A stretch of 64,000 bases of DNA from Acidimicrobiaceae bacterium (GTDB taxonomy: Bacteria; Actinomycetota; Acidimicrobiia; Acidimicrobiales; Aldehydirespiratoraceae): contig JAPOUM010000025.1 of the NCBI GenBank assembly GCA_026708645.1, positions 1-64,000 on the forward strand, given 5' to 3'. Positions within the stretch are counted from its first letter, which is position 1, and each line of letters starts with the position of its first letter. Shown piece after piece: positions 37,971-46,413 of the stretch. A program made the translations under genes and the position numbers. Under the pieces are notes generated by a model. The model was not told where the DNA came from and searched no databases. It worked only from the letters and a program-made list of their open reading frames with translations.

Positions 37971-38915
37971 GTGTTTCAATCGTATTGGTTCCTCGCGGCT
38001 GAACGCCAGAAGATGTTTTTTCGTCGTGTCTCAGGTGAGTTGGCACCGTGGACGGACGATGCGATCCTCGCTGGGCACCGGTTCACCAACGCCTACCGTG
38101 CTTCGGATCGTGTTAGCCAGTACCTGTTGCAGCATGTGATCTATGACAGGGCCCGAGATGTTCACGACACGGTCTTGCGGATACTGCTGTTCAAGATATT
38201 CAACCGGATTGACACCTGGGAACACCTGATAGCCCGAGTCGGCGAGCCTGAGGTCTCATGCTTCGATCATGAGGCGTGCGCTCGTGCCCTTGACGAACGC
38301 CTTGAAGCGGGAGAACGCCTCTACTCGGCGGCCTACATCATGCCCAATCCCAATTTTGGCTTCTCCCGCAAGCATCACAACCATCTTGCGCTCCTAGATA
38401 GCCTTCTTCGAGACGGTGCCATCCCCCGAATCGCTCGCGCGGCGTCTCTCCAAGCTCTCTACCTTGAGTTACTGGCCGTGCCGTCTTTCGGGAGTTTCCT
38501 GGCGTTCCAGTACGCGATCGATCTCAACTACTCTCCCCACTTCCATTTCAACGAGATGGACTTCGTCGTTGCCGGCCCTGGCGCGATCCGGGGCATCGCC
38601 AAGTGCTTCCAGGACACGGGCGGCCTCGAACCCGAGCAGGTCATCGCCAGCATGGCTGTTGACGCAGCGGCGCATCTCAATGATCAGTCGACCCCGTTCA
38701 AGGACCTTGACGGGCGGCCTCTGCATCTGATCGACTACCAGAACCTCTTCTGTGAGGTCGACAAGTACGCTCGGATCCGGCATCCTGAGCGATCCAACGG
38801 AGGCCCCAGCCGTGTCAAGCAGCGGTACTCGCCCGACGGCCGTCCGCTGTGCTTGGGCTACCCTCCGAAGTGGGGGCTGCGCTGGTCCGCTGAGTCGCCG
38901 TCGCGTGTGGGTTAA
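37971..38915 (+). CDS. Putative DNA-base hypermodification protein (HMUDK-helical / aGPT-Pplase type)
   Basis: About 314 residues from GTG 37971; an ATG at 37860 gives 351 but adds poor sequence. The N-terminal motif MFFRRVSGELAPWTDD, then HRFTNAYRASDRVSQYLLQHV and LLFKIFNRIDTWE, is the helical domain predicted in 5-hydroxymethyl-dU kinases and alpha-glutamyl/putrescinyl-thymine pyrophosphorylases. A second half has FLAFQYAIDLNYSPHFHFNE and EVDKYARIRHPERS. In phages such enzymes build hypermodified thymines. Here it heads a run with ACP-like, thymidylate-synthase-like and AcpS-like genes, so it may act on DNA or a nucleotide for defence or signalling. Start uncertain. Confidence 0.72.
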   Translation: MFQSYWFLAAERQKMFFRRVSGELAPWTDDAILAGHRFTNAYRASDRVSQYLLQHVIYDRARDVHDTVLRILLFKIFNRIDTWEHLIARVGEPEVSCFDHEACARALDERLEAGERLYSAAYIMPNPNFGFSRKHHNHLALLDSLLRDGAIPRIARAASLQALYLELLAVPSFGSFLAFQYAIDLNYSPHFHFNEMDFVVAGPGAIRGIAKCFQDTGGLEPEQVIASMAVDAAAHLNDQSTPFKDLDGRPLHLIDYQNLFCEVDKYARIRHPERSNGGPSRVKQRYSPDGRPLCLGYPPKWGLRWSAESPSRVG

Positions 38916-38985
38916 GGTTCACCCTGCCAGCGCAGCCAGATGGGGTGGGTGCCATCCCAATGTCAGGTTTGCTAACATCTGTGTT

Positions 38986-39345
38986 ATGAAAAATGACATC
39001 TGCCCGGCAGTGCCACCTCCCCCTGCTGACCAGCCCAGGATCCGGATCACCGTACCCCAGCTTTTTGCGATGGGTGAGAGCGAGCTAGAGGAGCACCTGA
39101 AAGAGTTGCTGGACTGGTCGGGGTTCGATCAGCAGCCGCAACAGGCATCCGCGGATGGTTCGCCTCGAGTCAGCAGCCTGCTGGCGGTCTGGCTCATCAG
39201 TCAAGTTGGTGGCGTAGTCGGCGGCAAGAAGTTGATCAACCTCTCCGAGGTCGAGAACAAGGAATGCCTCAGAAGCCTCGCGGGCATCGCCGGGCTGCTC
39301 CACAGCGCAATCGCGAATCGACGGCTCGTCAGGAAAGCGTCATGA
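38986..39345 (+). CDS. Small protein resembling an acyl carrier protein
   Basis: 119 residues, ATG at 38986. No certain family. The C-terminal 60 residues resemble the four-helix ACP fold: a Ser at the position of the phosphopantetheine Ser followed by a hydrophobic helix (VSSLLAVWLISQV), a Gly turn, then LINLSEVENKECLRSLAGI and a last helix. The usual Asp before the Ser is replaced by Ser, and the N-terminus is Pro-rich. An AcpS-like transferase is encoded two genes downstream, which strengthens the idea. The stop overlaps the next start (ATGA). If it is not an ACP, it is an unknown small partner of the thymidylate-synthase-like protein. Confidence 0.55.
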   Translation: MKNDICPAVPPPPADQPRIRITVPQLFAMGESELEEHLKELLDWSGFDQQPQQASADGSPRVSSLLAVWLISQVGGVVGGKKLINLSEVENKECLRSLAGIAGLLHSAIANRRLVRKAS

Positions 39346-40202
39346 GTCATGCCCTCAAGCCCGTCGAGAGCCTCAGCGAAGCGTGGCTGGCGGCGCTTGA
39401 CTATACGATCGGCTCAGGCAACGGTCGCACTCCGCACCTGATGATGACTGTCACACAGCCAGGCCGTGAGACTTCCTGCATCCGTCGAGGGATCGACAAC
39501 GAACTCAAGTTCAGGAACAAGCAGTGCGTCGATACTGTCGCCGAGACCATCTTTCCTCAGCCGCTATACCGAGATCCCGGAATCGACTGGTGTCCAGATC
39601 TTTCTCTGGAACACCTGCATAAAATCGACCAGGCAGCTAGAGACTTGTATAGTGACTATTTGATGATGCTGCCTGTGCTTCGCACCGATAAAGCCAACCG
39701 TATGGGAACATACTTCTCGCGAATGATCAGTTGGCCTGGCAAGGAAACGGAAGGCATAAATCAGCTTGATCGAGTGATCAGTCGGATTCGAAAATCTCGG
39801 CATCAAGCAAAAAATACTGAGAATACGCTTGACATTGATCTGTCGGCTGACTGTCTAAACGATGGGGTTGAAGCCGTGCTAGACGGTGCTCAGTTAGTTG
39901 CATCTGATGACAAGAGAGTGAGAGGGTTTCCTTGTCTAGTGCATTTGGACTTCTCGCTATTGGATGGCGAACTGCATTGTGCTGCTGTGTATCGACATCA
40001 TCACTTGTTGACCAAAGCGTATGGCAATCTAGTAGGTCTCTCTAATCTGATGCAGTTCATGTGTCAGCAAAGTGGCATTAAGATGGGCGAACTCGTTGTT
40101 CTGGATGGGCTAGCTGATGGCCAGCCGAGTAGTCGCTCGCGCCGCTTGGCGAAGCGACTGCGTGACGAACTCAACGGCGCAACGTTGGGACTCGAACTAT
40201 GA
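39342..40202 (+). CDS. Thymidylate-synthase-like protein
   Basis: 286 residues. The C-terminal half reads FPCLVHLDFSLLDGELHCAA, VYRHHHLLTKAYGNLVGLSN and LMQFMCQQSGIKMGELVVLD, which follows the thymidylate-synthase order (Arg/Cys region, beta strand with YRxxD-like motif, Gly-Asn helix, G-E-L strand). The canonical catalytic PCH segment is altered (FPCLVHL), so a usual dUMP methylation is doubtful. TS-fold relatives make hydroxymethyl pyrimidines in phages. The gene is AT-richer than its neighbours, a sign of transfer. It overlaps both neighbours by 4 bases, so it belongs in one operon with ACP-like and AcpS-like proteins. Confidence 0.65.
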   Translation: MSHALKPVESLSEAWLAALDYTIGSGNGRTPHLMMTVTQPGRETSCIRRGIDNELKFRNKQCVDTVAETIFPQPLYRDPGIDWCPDLSLEHLHKIDQAARDLYSDYLMMLPVLRTDKANRMGTYFSRMISWPGKETEGINQLDRVISRIRKSRHQAKNTENTLDIDLSADCLNDGVEAVLDGAQLVASDDKRVRGFPCLVHLDFSLLDGELHCAAVYRHHHLLTKAYGNLVGLSNLMQFMCQQSGIKMGELVVLDGLADGQPSSRSRRLAKRLRDELNGATLGLEL

Positions 40203-40642
40203 CCGCCCCTAATCGTAGCATCGTTCAGGCCCTTGAATCGCTGAACAGCGAATTCGCCTGTGTTGCGGGCGTAGGAGTCGACTTGGTGAATGTAGATACG
40301 CTCAAAAGGTTGCTGGCATCAAATCTCTCACCATTTCTCGATATGGCTTGGACATCTGTCGAGCAACGGGATGCGGCGGACGATCCTGAACGTCTCGCAG
40401 CGAGGTGGGCGGCCAAGGAAGCTGTGATGAAATCGCTAGGACGAGGACTAGGTGATGTCGATCCATTGGATGTTGAGATCCTGCACGATCACGGCGGGCG
40501 ACCTATCGCGCGTCTACACGGCGCAGCTGCCTCTACGGCTGAGCAAGCAGGTGTCGAGGACATATACATTTCGATGGCGCATGAAGATGGGTGGGCGATT
40601 GCCTTTGCGGTGGTGTCGTTACTATCCGAGAATTCTTCATAA
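40199..40642 (+). CDS. AcpS-like 4'-phosphopantetheinyl transferase
   Basis: 147 residues. AcpS motifs are present: VAGVGVDLVNVDTLKRLL (GxDxV), ERLAARWAAKEAVMKSLGRG (the WAAKEA helix with metal-binding Glu), PIARLHG and DIYISMAHEDGWAIAFAVV (SxxH motif). These enzymes transfer phosphopantetheine from CoA to a Ser of a carrier protein. A dedicated copy in a defence-type operon implies a local carrier protein, most likely the 119-residue product two genes upstream. The housekeeping AcpS is expected elsewhere. Confidence 0.82.
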   Translation: MTAPNRSIVQALESLNSEFACVAGVGVDLVNVDTLKRLLASNLSPFLDMAWTSVEQRDAADDPERLAARWAAKEAVMKSLGRGLGDVDPLDVEILHDHGGRPIARLHGAAASTAEQAGVEDIYISMAHEDGWAIAFAVVSLLSENSS

Positions 40643-40676
40643 AAGGCTCTCCAGAATAGTAAGTAGAAAGGAAGCT

Positions 40677-41075
40677 ATGGAAGTCGAAAACCAGACACAA
40701 GGCGATGCCGCGGAAGTGGGTTCCGAATGGAATCAGCGGCAGTTGGCTGCCCGACTACGGGAGGCTCGTGAATATATCGGCTTGCTCCAGGAGGATGTGG
40801 CTCGCGCGCTTGGGATTCCCAGGGCGAGCGTCTCAGCTCTTGAATCCGGTAAGCGTCAAGTGTCGTCTCTCGAACTGCGCCGCCTTGCTCGGTTGTACCG
40901 CCGGCCGGTGGGGTGGCTTCTAGGCGAAGATTCGGAAGCCGATCATTCTGTCCCGTTGCACCGTGCTGCTGCGGCGTTGTCCGATAACGACAAAGAGCAA
41001 CTTCTGCGTTTCGCTGAGTTCCTCGCCGGAGCAGGTCACCCCAGTTCCCTCAACAGAAGCAGCGAGTCTGAATGA
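40677..41075 (+). CDS. XRE-family HTH regulator
   Basis: 132 residues, ATG with AAAGGAAG upstream. The HTH is NQRQLAARLREAREYIGLLQ followed by EDVARALGIPRASVSALESG, KRQVSSLELRRLARLYRRPV and WLLGE, a Cro/C1-type domain. It is followed after 1 base by an ImmA-type protease gene, the usual ImmR/ImmA pairing in which the protease removes the repressor on a signal. It probably controls this operon and the C1 protease. It starts 34 bases after the AcpS-like gene, so it may be co-transcribed with the hypermodification-like genes. Confidence 0.85.
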   Translation: MEVENQTQGDAAEVGSEWNQRQLAARLREAREYIGLLQEDVARALGIPRASVSALESGKRQVSSLELRRLARLYRRPVGWLLGEDSEADHSVPLHRAAAALSDNDKEQLLRFAEFLAGAGHPSSLNRSSESE

Positions 41076-41076
41076 T

Positions 41077-42363
41077 ATGAACCGAGAGCGCAAGTCTCGT
41101 CAGCTTGATGCTGTTGAGTCGGCAAGCCGTCTCTTAGCAGAGCTAGATGTTGACCAAACTCGCCGGATTGACGTCTTCGGGCTGTGCGAGCAAGTGGGAC
41201 TCTGGCTGGCATTCTTTCCTCTTGACGGCCTGCTCGGCTCTTATCTGCCGGAGGGATCCGGTGGGGTTATCATTACTACTCGTCGGCCTGTTTCGGTTCA
41301 ACGCTACACAGCTGCTCATGAACTCGGTCATTGGAGACTGCGTCATGGAGAGGGATCAGTGCTTGTCAGTGAAGAGCAAATCCTCGGTGACACACCGGGC
41401 GAATCCGAACAACTCGCTCAGGTCTTCGCTGCTGCCGTGTTGATGCCTCCACCGCTGGTCTTCAGCACCCTCAAACGCCTAGGATCGCATAGTGAGGAGA
41501 TGTCATCTGTGCATGCTTATGAAGTGGCGCGTGCGGCGGGCGTGAGCTATGAGGCAGCTGTGCGCCAACTCGCCAACCTGGAGATCATCGATGGTGCTAG
41601 GGCGAGCGAATTGCTGAAGATCAAGCCACTGAAGATCAAGACACTGATAGGTAGGGGGCACAGACCGGTAGTCGGCACCGCGGATGTCTGGCCTGTCGAC
41701 GAGAGGTGGCACGGCCAACAACTTCGAATCCACGCTGACGATGAGGTCGTGATATCTCTGCCCGAGAATCGAAGCACCGGGTATCGGTGGTTCTTTGAGG
41801 GCCATACGCCACCCAGACAGTCAGTGCCTGAGCCGCCTGCTTTGCAACCTGCTGAACCGTATGGACAACTCGCTCTTGTCAAGGAATCTGACAACTTCGT
41901 GACCCAAGTGCATGAGATGAACAGAGAGACTAAGAATCCGGACCCAACTGCAGCAGTGGATCGAGCCTTAGCGGCGACTGGTGTCCTGTCGGCACCTTCA
42001 AAGCAGATTCATGGGTCAGTGGAAATCCTTAGAGACAGGTACTTCACCGCACGGGTACCTGCGATGTCCAGCAGCGATGCTCGCTATGCGCGATTGGCAC
42101 GAATCGGTGCGGATGGCACGGATGCTCCTCCTGCAAGCGAAGCGTTGAATTCTATCCCAGCCATCGGTGGGACGGGCCAGCGCGTGTTTAATGTTCGCTT
42201 CCGGCAAACAGGCATCAATGCGATTCGTTTGAACCTTCGGTCGGCCTACAGCGACAACAGTGAAGACACAGATACTTATGCCCTAGAAGTTGTTGTCGAA
42301 CCGCGCCGTCATGGTCTGTCAATTGAGCAGCTACTTGCGGCCTCAGATCCAGACTGGATCTAA
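41077..42363 (+). CDS. ImmA-type M78 metalloprotease fused to a chagasin-like (I42) inhibitor domain
   Basis: 428 residues. Residues 1-190 form an M78 protease: YTAAHELGHWRLRH contains HExxH (81-85), and the third ligand region is GESEQLAQVFAAAVLMPP. Residues about 205-410 resemble chagasin/ICP, inhibitors of papain-like cysteine proteases: DDEVVISLPENRSTGYRW (residues 221-238, the NPTTGY-type loop) and GTGQRVFNVRFRQTGINAIR with LEVVVEP at the end. About 130 residues are inserted between the two halves of that fold. The next gene encodes a papain-like protease, so the fusion joins a signal-responsive protease with the inhibitor of its neighbour. I know of no described system with this arrangement. 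Confidence 0.75.
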   Translation: MNRERKSRQLDAVESASRLLAELDVDQTRRIDVFGLCEQVGLWLAFFPLDGLLGSYLPEGSGGVIITTRRPVSVQRYTAAHELGHWRLRHGEGSVLVSEEQILGDTPGESEQLAQVFAAAVLMPPPLVFSTLKRLGSHSEEMSSVHAYEVARAAGVSYEAAVRQLANLEIIDGARASELLKIKPLKIKTLIGRGHRPVVGTADVWPVDERWHGQQLRIHADDEVVISLPENRSTGYRWFFEGHTPPRQSVPEPPALQPAEPYGQLALVKESDNFVTQVHEMNRETKNPDPTAAVDRALAATGVLSAPSKQIHGSVEILRDRYFTARVPAMSSSDARYARLARIGADGTDAPPASEALNSIPAIGGTGQRVFNVRFRQTGINAIRLNLRSAYSDNSEDTDTYALEVVVEPRRHGLSIEQLLAASDPDWI

Positions 42364-42437
42364 GTTGTGCGAGCGAGGCAGAGCGCATTCTTGGGGACGG
42401 TTCGTGTGCAATCACCGACCCTTGAGCAATAGCAGTC

Positions 42438-43220
42438 GTGCAGAGCTTCGCTGAACGTCGTTCGGCCAGCTTGGATCGCCCTGCAATTGATCTGCGCCCC
42501 CTCTTGCGTGGCGCGACTCGGGATCAAGGGATGAGGCCGTTGTGTGTCCCGATCTGTGTTTCGGGTGCTCATCAAGGGGCACGCGTTCTTTTGGGAGCAA
42601 AGACGCCGGAGCCCCTTGCACCCGAGCCCTTGTGGGCGCACTGCGTTGAATCAGGCCGGGTAAGTTCGCTAGGAACGACGCTGGAAGCGGTAAGCGATGC
42701 TTTGTCAGTTCGTGGCCAGCCACCGCTGAGGACTTGGCCCTACAACCCGGGTCTGGGCACCAGCACAGAGGAGCCTCCACCGTCTGCCGCCGCAGCTGCC
42801 CGCTGGTTCCAGGCTCGGGTGATTGACGTGCCGTTAGCTCACGATGGTGTCGAGAGTCTGTTAGAAGATGCCCTGGCCGCCTCGCTGCCAACGGTTGTGG
42901 TCATAGAAGTGACCGAGGAGTTCGAGGTCGCGGACTCGCAGGGGGTGATCTCGGTGCCGTCGTTGAACTCGCCTGCAGGTGATTATCACGCGGTGCTCGC
43001 CGTGGGCGCGGCGACCGACCTTGCCTCCAGTCTTCGGAACCTACTGATCCGCAACACTTGGGGACGGGGGTGGGGTGCCGGTGGTTACGGGTGGCTCCCT
43101 CTCGACTGTCTGATCGCTTTTGCAGTCCGAGCGGCTGCGATTGATCCGACGAGCCTCCGAACACCCGCCGCGTTCGTAAGCGACATATCTACGCTCAACC
43201 CCGATGAACACACCGTGTAA
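42438..43220 (+). CDS. Papain-like C1 cysteine protease
   Basis: 260 residues, GTG start. Catalytic residues fit papain spacing: oxyanion Gln30 and Cys36 in RDQGMRPLCVPICVSG (six residues apart as in papain), His184 in GDYHAVLAVG, and Asn206 in LLIRNTWGRGWGAGGYGWLP, the NSWG-type motif. No signal peptide or pro-region is visible, so it would be active inside the cell, where it could be toxic. The preceding gene carries a chagasin-like domain, a natural inhibitor of this class. A toxin-antitoxin or abortive-infection effector role is inference. The weak ribosome site suggests low expression. Confidence 0.8.
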   Translation: MQSFAERRSASLDRPAIDLRPLLRGATRDQGMRPLCVPICVSGAHQGARVLLGAKTPEPLAPEPLWAHCVESGRVSSLGTTLEAVSDALSVRGQPPLRTWPYNPGLGTSTEEPPPSAAAAARWFQARVIDVPLAHDGVESLLEDALAASLPTVVVIEVTEEFEVADSQGVISVPSLNSPAGDYHAVLAVGAATDLASSLRNLLIRNTWGRGWGAGGYGWLPLDCLIAFAVRAAAIDPTSLRTPAAFVSDISTLNPDEHTV

Positions 43221-43267
43221 AGTGACAGCTACCATAAGAACGCTCAAGGTAGAGAGGATGAGATGCA

Positions 43268-43894
43268 ATGACAAGTGAAATTGCGGGTTCAAGGGTCGTC
43301 GCCGCTGTTACGACTGCTACAGATCGGCAGTTTCTTGAGGCTAGCCAGCGTGCCCTTACGCGCGCGGCGGCAGATCTTGCCAGCTTTTGTGAGCATGTCG
43401 AGCACAACGAGCCTAACTCCATTGAGTCCGCAGCAAGTGCTGGCGATCATCTGCGTGAGATAGCCTCACAGTTATCTTACCGTTTCGAGGTTTCTTTGGC
43501 GGCCATTTATGCGGCTCGGCTGCGTGATGTCGAAGAGAAAAGCTTACTACGGTATGATCCAGCGGCCGAAGGCGACATAAGTTTAGCTGGAACTGATGCA
43601 CTCATGCACGTTGGAACATGGAAGGAATTGCAGATCGGTCAAATAATGCACGATAGACAGTTTCATCCAGATGTATTTGGTATGTCTAAGGTCGATCAAA
43701 TACGTCACTATACATTTCATGTCACAAAGTTGGCGGGCCTGATGGTCGATGCAATTGAGAAAGAAGACTGGGAAGCCTTCCGAAAGGAGCGCCTCGCAGA
43801 TATTGCGATCTTTGGAGTGAAGATCGCTACAGTGTGCAACGTCGAACTTCCATGCACGACTGTCGACGTACAGCAAGTTGAATCTAGTGGATAA
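43268..43894 (+). CDS. Helical protein, possibly MazG-like
   Basis: 208 residues, ATG with GAGAGGATGAG upstream, 47 bases after the C1 protease gene. All-alpha by pattern. The C-terminal half, QIRHYTFHVTKLAGLMVDAI...RLADIAIFGVKIATVC, recalls the HxxKE...LADV helices of MazG-type nucleotide pyrophosphohydrolases, but the metal-binding Glu set is incomplete. The N-terminal half is unrecognised. If MazG-like it would act on nucleotides, which fits the upstream base-modification-like genes. No certain function. Confidence 0.6.
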   Translation: MTSEIAGSRVVAAVTTATDRQFLEASQRALTRAAADLASFCEHVEHNEPNSIESAASAGDHLREIASQLSYRFEVSLAAIYAARLRDVEEKSLLRYDPAAEGDISLAGTDALMHVGTWKELQIGQIMHDRQFHPDVFGMSKVDQIRHYTFHVTKLAGLMVDAIEKEDWEAFRKERLADIAIFGVKIATVCNVELPCTTVDVQQVESSG

Positions 43895-43959
43895 GATATA
43901 CTGATGCCTGGCTTCTGGAGTTCAGAAACTATGAAGAGAGGTTCCCCCTTGATCGTGGT

Positions 43960-44390
43960 GGCGGGGGTTGTCAGGATTTTTGTGTAAATGGCGTGGTCTG
44001 AGGTTCCGCGGTTTGGTGTTGCGGGCCGGGAAGGATCATGTAGAAAAGTCATGTTCATTAACTGATCGCGATCTGTTGGTGCAGTTGGCGAACGAGGCTG
44101 CTGGTGAGGCCGTGTTGAGGGAGTGGGCTGAGCTTCTGGTGGAGTTCGCCCGGGTCGAGGGCGTGGAGTCGCGCTGCGGCGGGTTGTTGACGGCTCTGGT
44201 GCAGTGTGTGCCGCAGACCGGTCTGGGGCAGAGATGGCTGAGCATCTCGGTTATGAGCGTCACGCGGCGACGGGACGCGGGTCGGGGAACTCGCGTGACG
44301 GGCCGTCACCGAAGACGATCACTGCTGAGATCGGGCGGGTCGGTCTGCGGGCACGCTCGCGAGCGGGTGCTTTCGAGCCGGTGACCGTCG
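43960..44390 (+). pseudogene. IS256-family transposase, N-terminal remnant (copy 1)
   Basis: Starts at an end-like 'gttgtcaggatttttgtg' and reads, across frameshifts, LLTALVQCV...TGL, AEMAEHLGYERHAATGRGSG and NSRDGPSPKTITAEIGRVGL, the N-terminal signature of IS256/mutator transposases. The DDE catalytic part is absent. The same remnant occurs at 46078-46413. Confidence 0.75.
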
Positions 44391-44767
44391 CTGAAGCACC
44401 GCCGCCGTCTCGACGGCTTGTCGGTTGATGTGATCTCTCTGCAAGCGAAGCGGCTGACCACCGGGGATACCTGAGTTCACCTAGTTGTAGTGGTCATAGA
44501 GGTTGGGAGCAGCGCGTAGGGGGGTGGGCCTCCCCACAGCCGAACATCGACCTCGCGGATGGCACCGTCCGCGTCGTCAGCTGGCTCTGCGTCGGGATGC
44601 CTCGATGCGCTGGTCTGCCACTGTCGCGCTTGATCAGCCCGACGGGTCTGAGTGCGGGACCGCGTCGCCAAACTGTAGGCTCGACCGAAGGAAACGTTGT
44701 CTGGCTACTGAATGTGCGCTTGAATAAGGCACTGTAGAGCCTTGCTGCTGCCATCGACTAGGAGCCG
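44391..44767. other. Intergenic scar region
   Basis: No gene. A stretch at about 44486-44515 ('gtggtcatagaggttgggagca') closely matches about 1541-1565. On the minus strand both end in codons for LYDHYN or LDDHYS and a stop, so they may be the 3' end of an unidentified element. Confidence 0.4.
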
Positions 44768-45649
44768 TTGCCAATCGTGAGTGACCGCGAAACTCCTCTG
44801 CCGCCGACCCCCGCAGACGGCGTCCGCGAATGGGCAGCGGCACGCCTGCGGGAGATCGAGCAGCTGCTTGACGCTGATGGGCTTGCGATAATTTCGCCCT
44901 TGCTTTGGGGCGTAGAGCACCACGTCAAGATCGCGGTCGAGTCCAGAGAGAGCCGCAGAGACCAGTTGTTCGTGGTGCTCGACACCGCAGGCGGCATCGT
45001 GGACGTTGTGGAGCGGATCGTTCGCGTGCTGAGACAGCACTACAGCGAGGTCAAGTTCATCATTCCTGACCGGGCGATGTCGGCCGGGACTGTGCTGGCC
45101 ATGTCCGGCGACGAGATTTGGATGGACTATCACTCCTGTCTGGGGCCTATTGATCCCCAAGTCGAGCGGGATGGCCGTTTGGAGCCTGCTCTGTCGTATC
45201 TCGCTCAATATGAGCGACTGATAGAGAAGAGCCGTCAGGAGACATTGTCGACAGCTGAACTCGTGCTTTTGTCCAAACTGGATCTGGCAGAGCTGCATCG
45301 GTACGAACTAGCCAGAGATCTCACCATTCAGATGCTTAAAGATTGGCTGACTCGCTATAAGTTCAAGGATTGGGACAAGACCGAGACTCAAGGCAAGGCC
45401 GTGACTCAGGCGATTCGCGAGAAGCGGGCCGAAGAGATCGCGCAGGGCTTGAGTGACCAGCAGCGTTGGTTGACTCACAGCCGCGGGATTGATATGCGCA
45501 CCTTGACCGGTTCGCTTAAAGTGCGTGTCGATGACCTCGGTGAACGCCCGGAACTCAAGAAAGCGGTGTGGAATTATTTCTGGTTCTTGCGTAGCTACAT
45601 GGCTGAGTCGCAAGTCGAGTTGTGTGTTCATGCCCCTGACTACTTCTAA
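44768..45649 (+). CDS. SppA/SDH-type Clp-fold serine protease
   Basis: 293 residues from TTG 44768; GTG 44777 is equally likely, AGGAG lies just upstream. The family pattern is clear: QLFVVLDTAGGIVDVVERIV, FIIPDRAMSAGTVLAMSGDE (nucleophile Ser in AMSAGT) and MDYHSCLGPIDPQ. These soluble SppA relatives (once named serine dehydrogenase proteinases) occur in mobile and defence regions; their substrates are mostly unknown. It forms a pair with a small acidic protein that begins 20 bases downstream. The unit stands between two IS256 scars, so it was carried by or trapped between insertions. Confidence 0.83.
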   Translation: MPIVSDRETPLPPTPADGVREWAAARLREIEQLLDADGLAIISPLLWGVEHHVKIAVESRESRRDQLFVVLDTAGGIVDVVERIVRVLRQHYSEVKFIIPDRAMSAGTVLAMSGDEIWMDYHSCLGPIDPQVERDGRLEPALSYLAQYERLIEKSRQETLSTAELVLLSKLDLAELHRYELARDLTIQMLKDWLTRYKFKDWDKTETQGKAVTQAIREKRAEEIAQGLSDQQRWLTHSRGIDMRTLTGSLKVRVDDLGERPELKKAVWNYFWFLRSYMAESQVELCVHAPDYF

Positions 45650-45668
45650 TCTCTTCCACAGAAAGGCC

Positions 45669-45890
45669 ATGGAATCGATGAAACAGAACGAACAACAGAA
45701 TGAACTAGACGACGTTGTCCAATCAAATCCTCATGTTGATCCGACCGCGATCGAACGAAGTCGTCAAGTTGTGAAGCAACTAGCGGATGCTGGCATTGAG
45801 ATCGGCGGCTATCATTTGGCGCCTTCGTTGAGCAGTGAAATCCCGCTCGAAACAGGCAAACCACATCGAAGATCTGAGCACAACTTATAG
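45669..45890 (+). CDS. Small hydrophilic protein downstream of the SppA-type protease
   Basis: 73 residues, ATG with GAAAGG upstream. No known domain. Glu/Asp/Asn-rich N-terminus (MKQNEQQNELDDVVQSNPHV), one predicted helix (AIERSRQVVKQLADAGIEIG) and a polar tail. Probable partner or substrate of the adjoining protease, inferred only from position. Confidence 0.55.
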   Translation: MESMKQNEQQNELDDVVQSNPHVDPTAIERSRQVVKQLADAGIEIGGYHLAPSLSSEIPLETGKPHRRSEHNL

Positions 45891-46077
45891 TGGCTCTTCA
45901 CGTTTGAGGCGAGGGTAGGGCTGGCGGCTATCCGCGGCAGTGGTGATATCGACACCGCTGAGCGAATAGTGAATCATGGCTAATATGAATTTGCCTCCTC
46001 CCTTTCGTGGAGAATTTGATTAGCTCTTTTGGGTTCGTGTGGATGCTCTGCGCCGCGCCGTATGGAAGATGGTCCTG

Positions 46078-46413
46078 CAAAATTGAACGATCCTGTCAGA
46101 ATTTTGTGTGACTGGTGTGGTCTGAGGGTCCGCGGTTTGGTGCTGCGGGCCGGGAAAGATCCTTTCATGACTGATGATGATCTGTCGACATCTCTGGCTT
46201 CGAGGGCTGCTGGTGAGGCGGCGATGAGGGACTGGGTTGAGCTTCTGGTGGAGCGCGCCCGGGTCGAGGGGATGAAGATCAGTCGGCGACGGCGGGTTGT
46301 TGACGGCTCTGGTGCAGTGTGTGCCGCAGACCGGTCTGGGGGCAGAGATGGCTGAGCATCTCGGTTATGAGTGTCACGCGGCGGCGGGACGCGGGTCGGG
46401 GAACTCGCGTGAC
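46078..46413 (+). pseudogene. IS256-family transposase, N-terminal remnant (copy 2)
   Basis: Same remnant as at 43960: 'cctgtcagaattttgtgtg' end, then DDDLSTSLASRAAGEAAMRD and EMAEHLGYECHAAAGRGSGN in different frames. It breaks off at 'aactcgcgtgacgg' exactly where an IS481-type 3' remnant begins. Confidence 0.75.
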
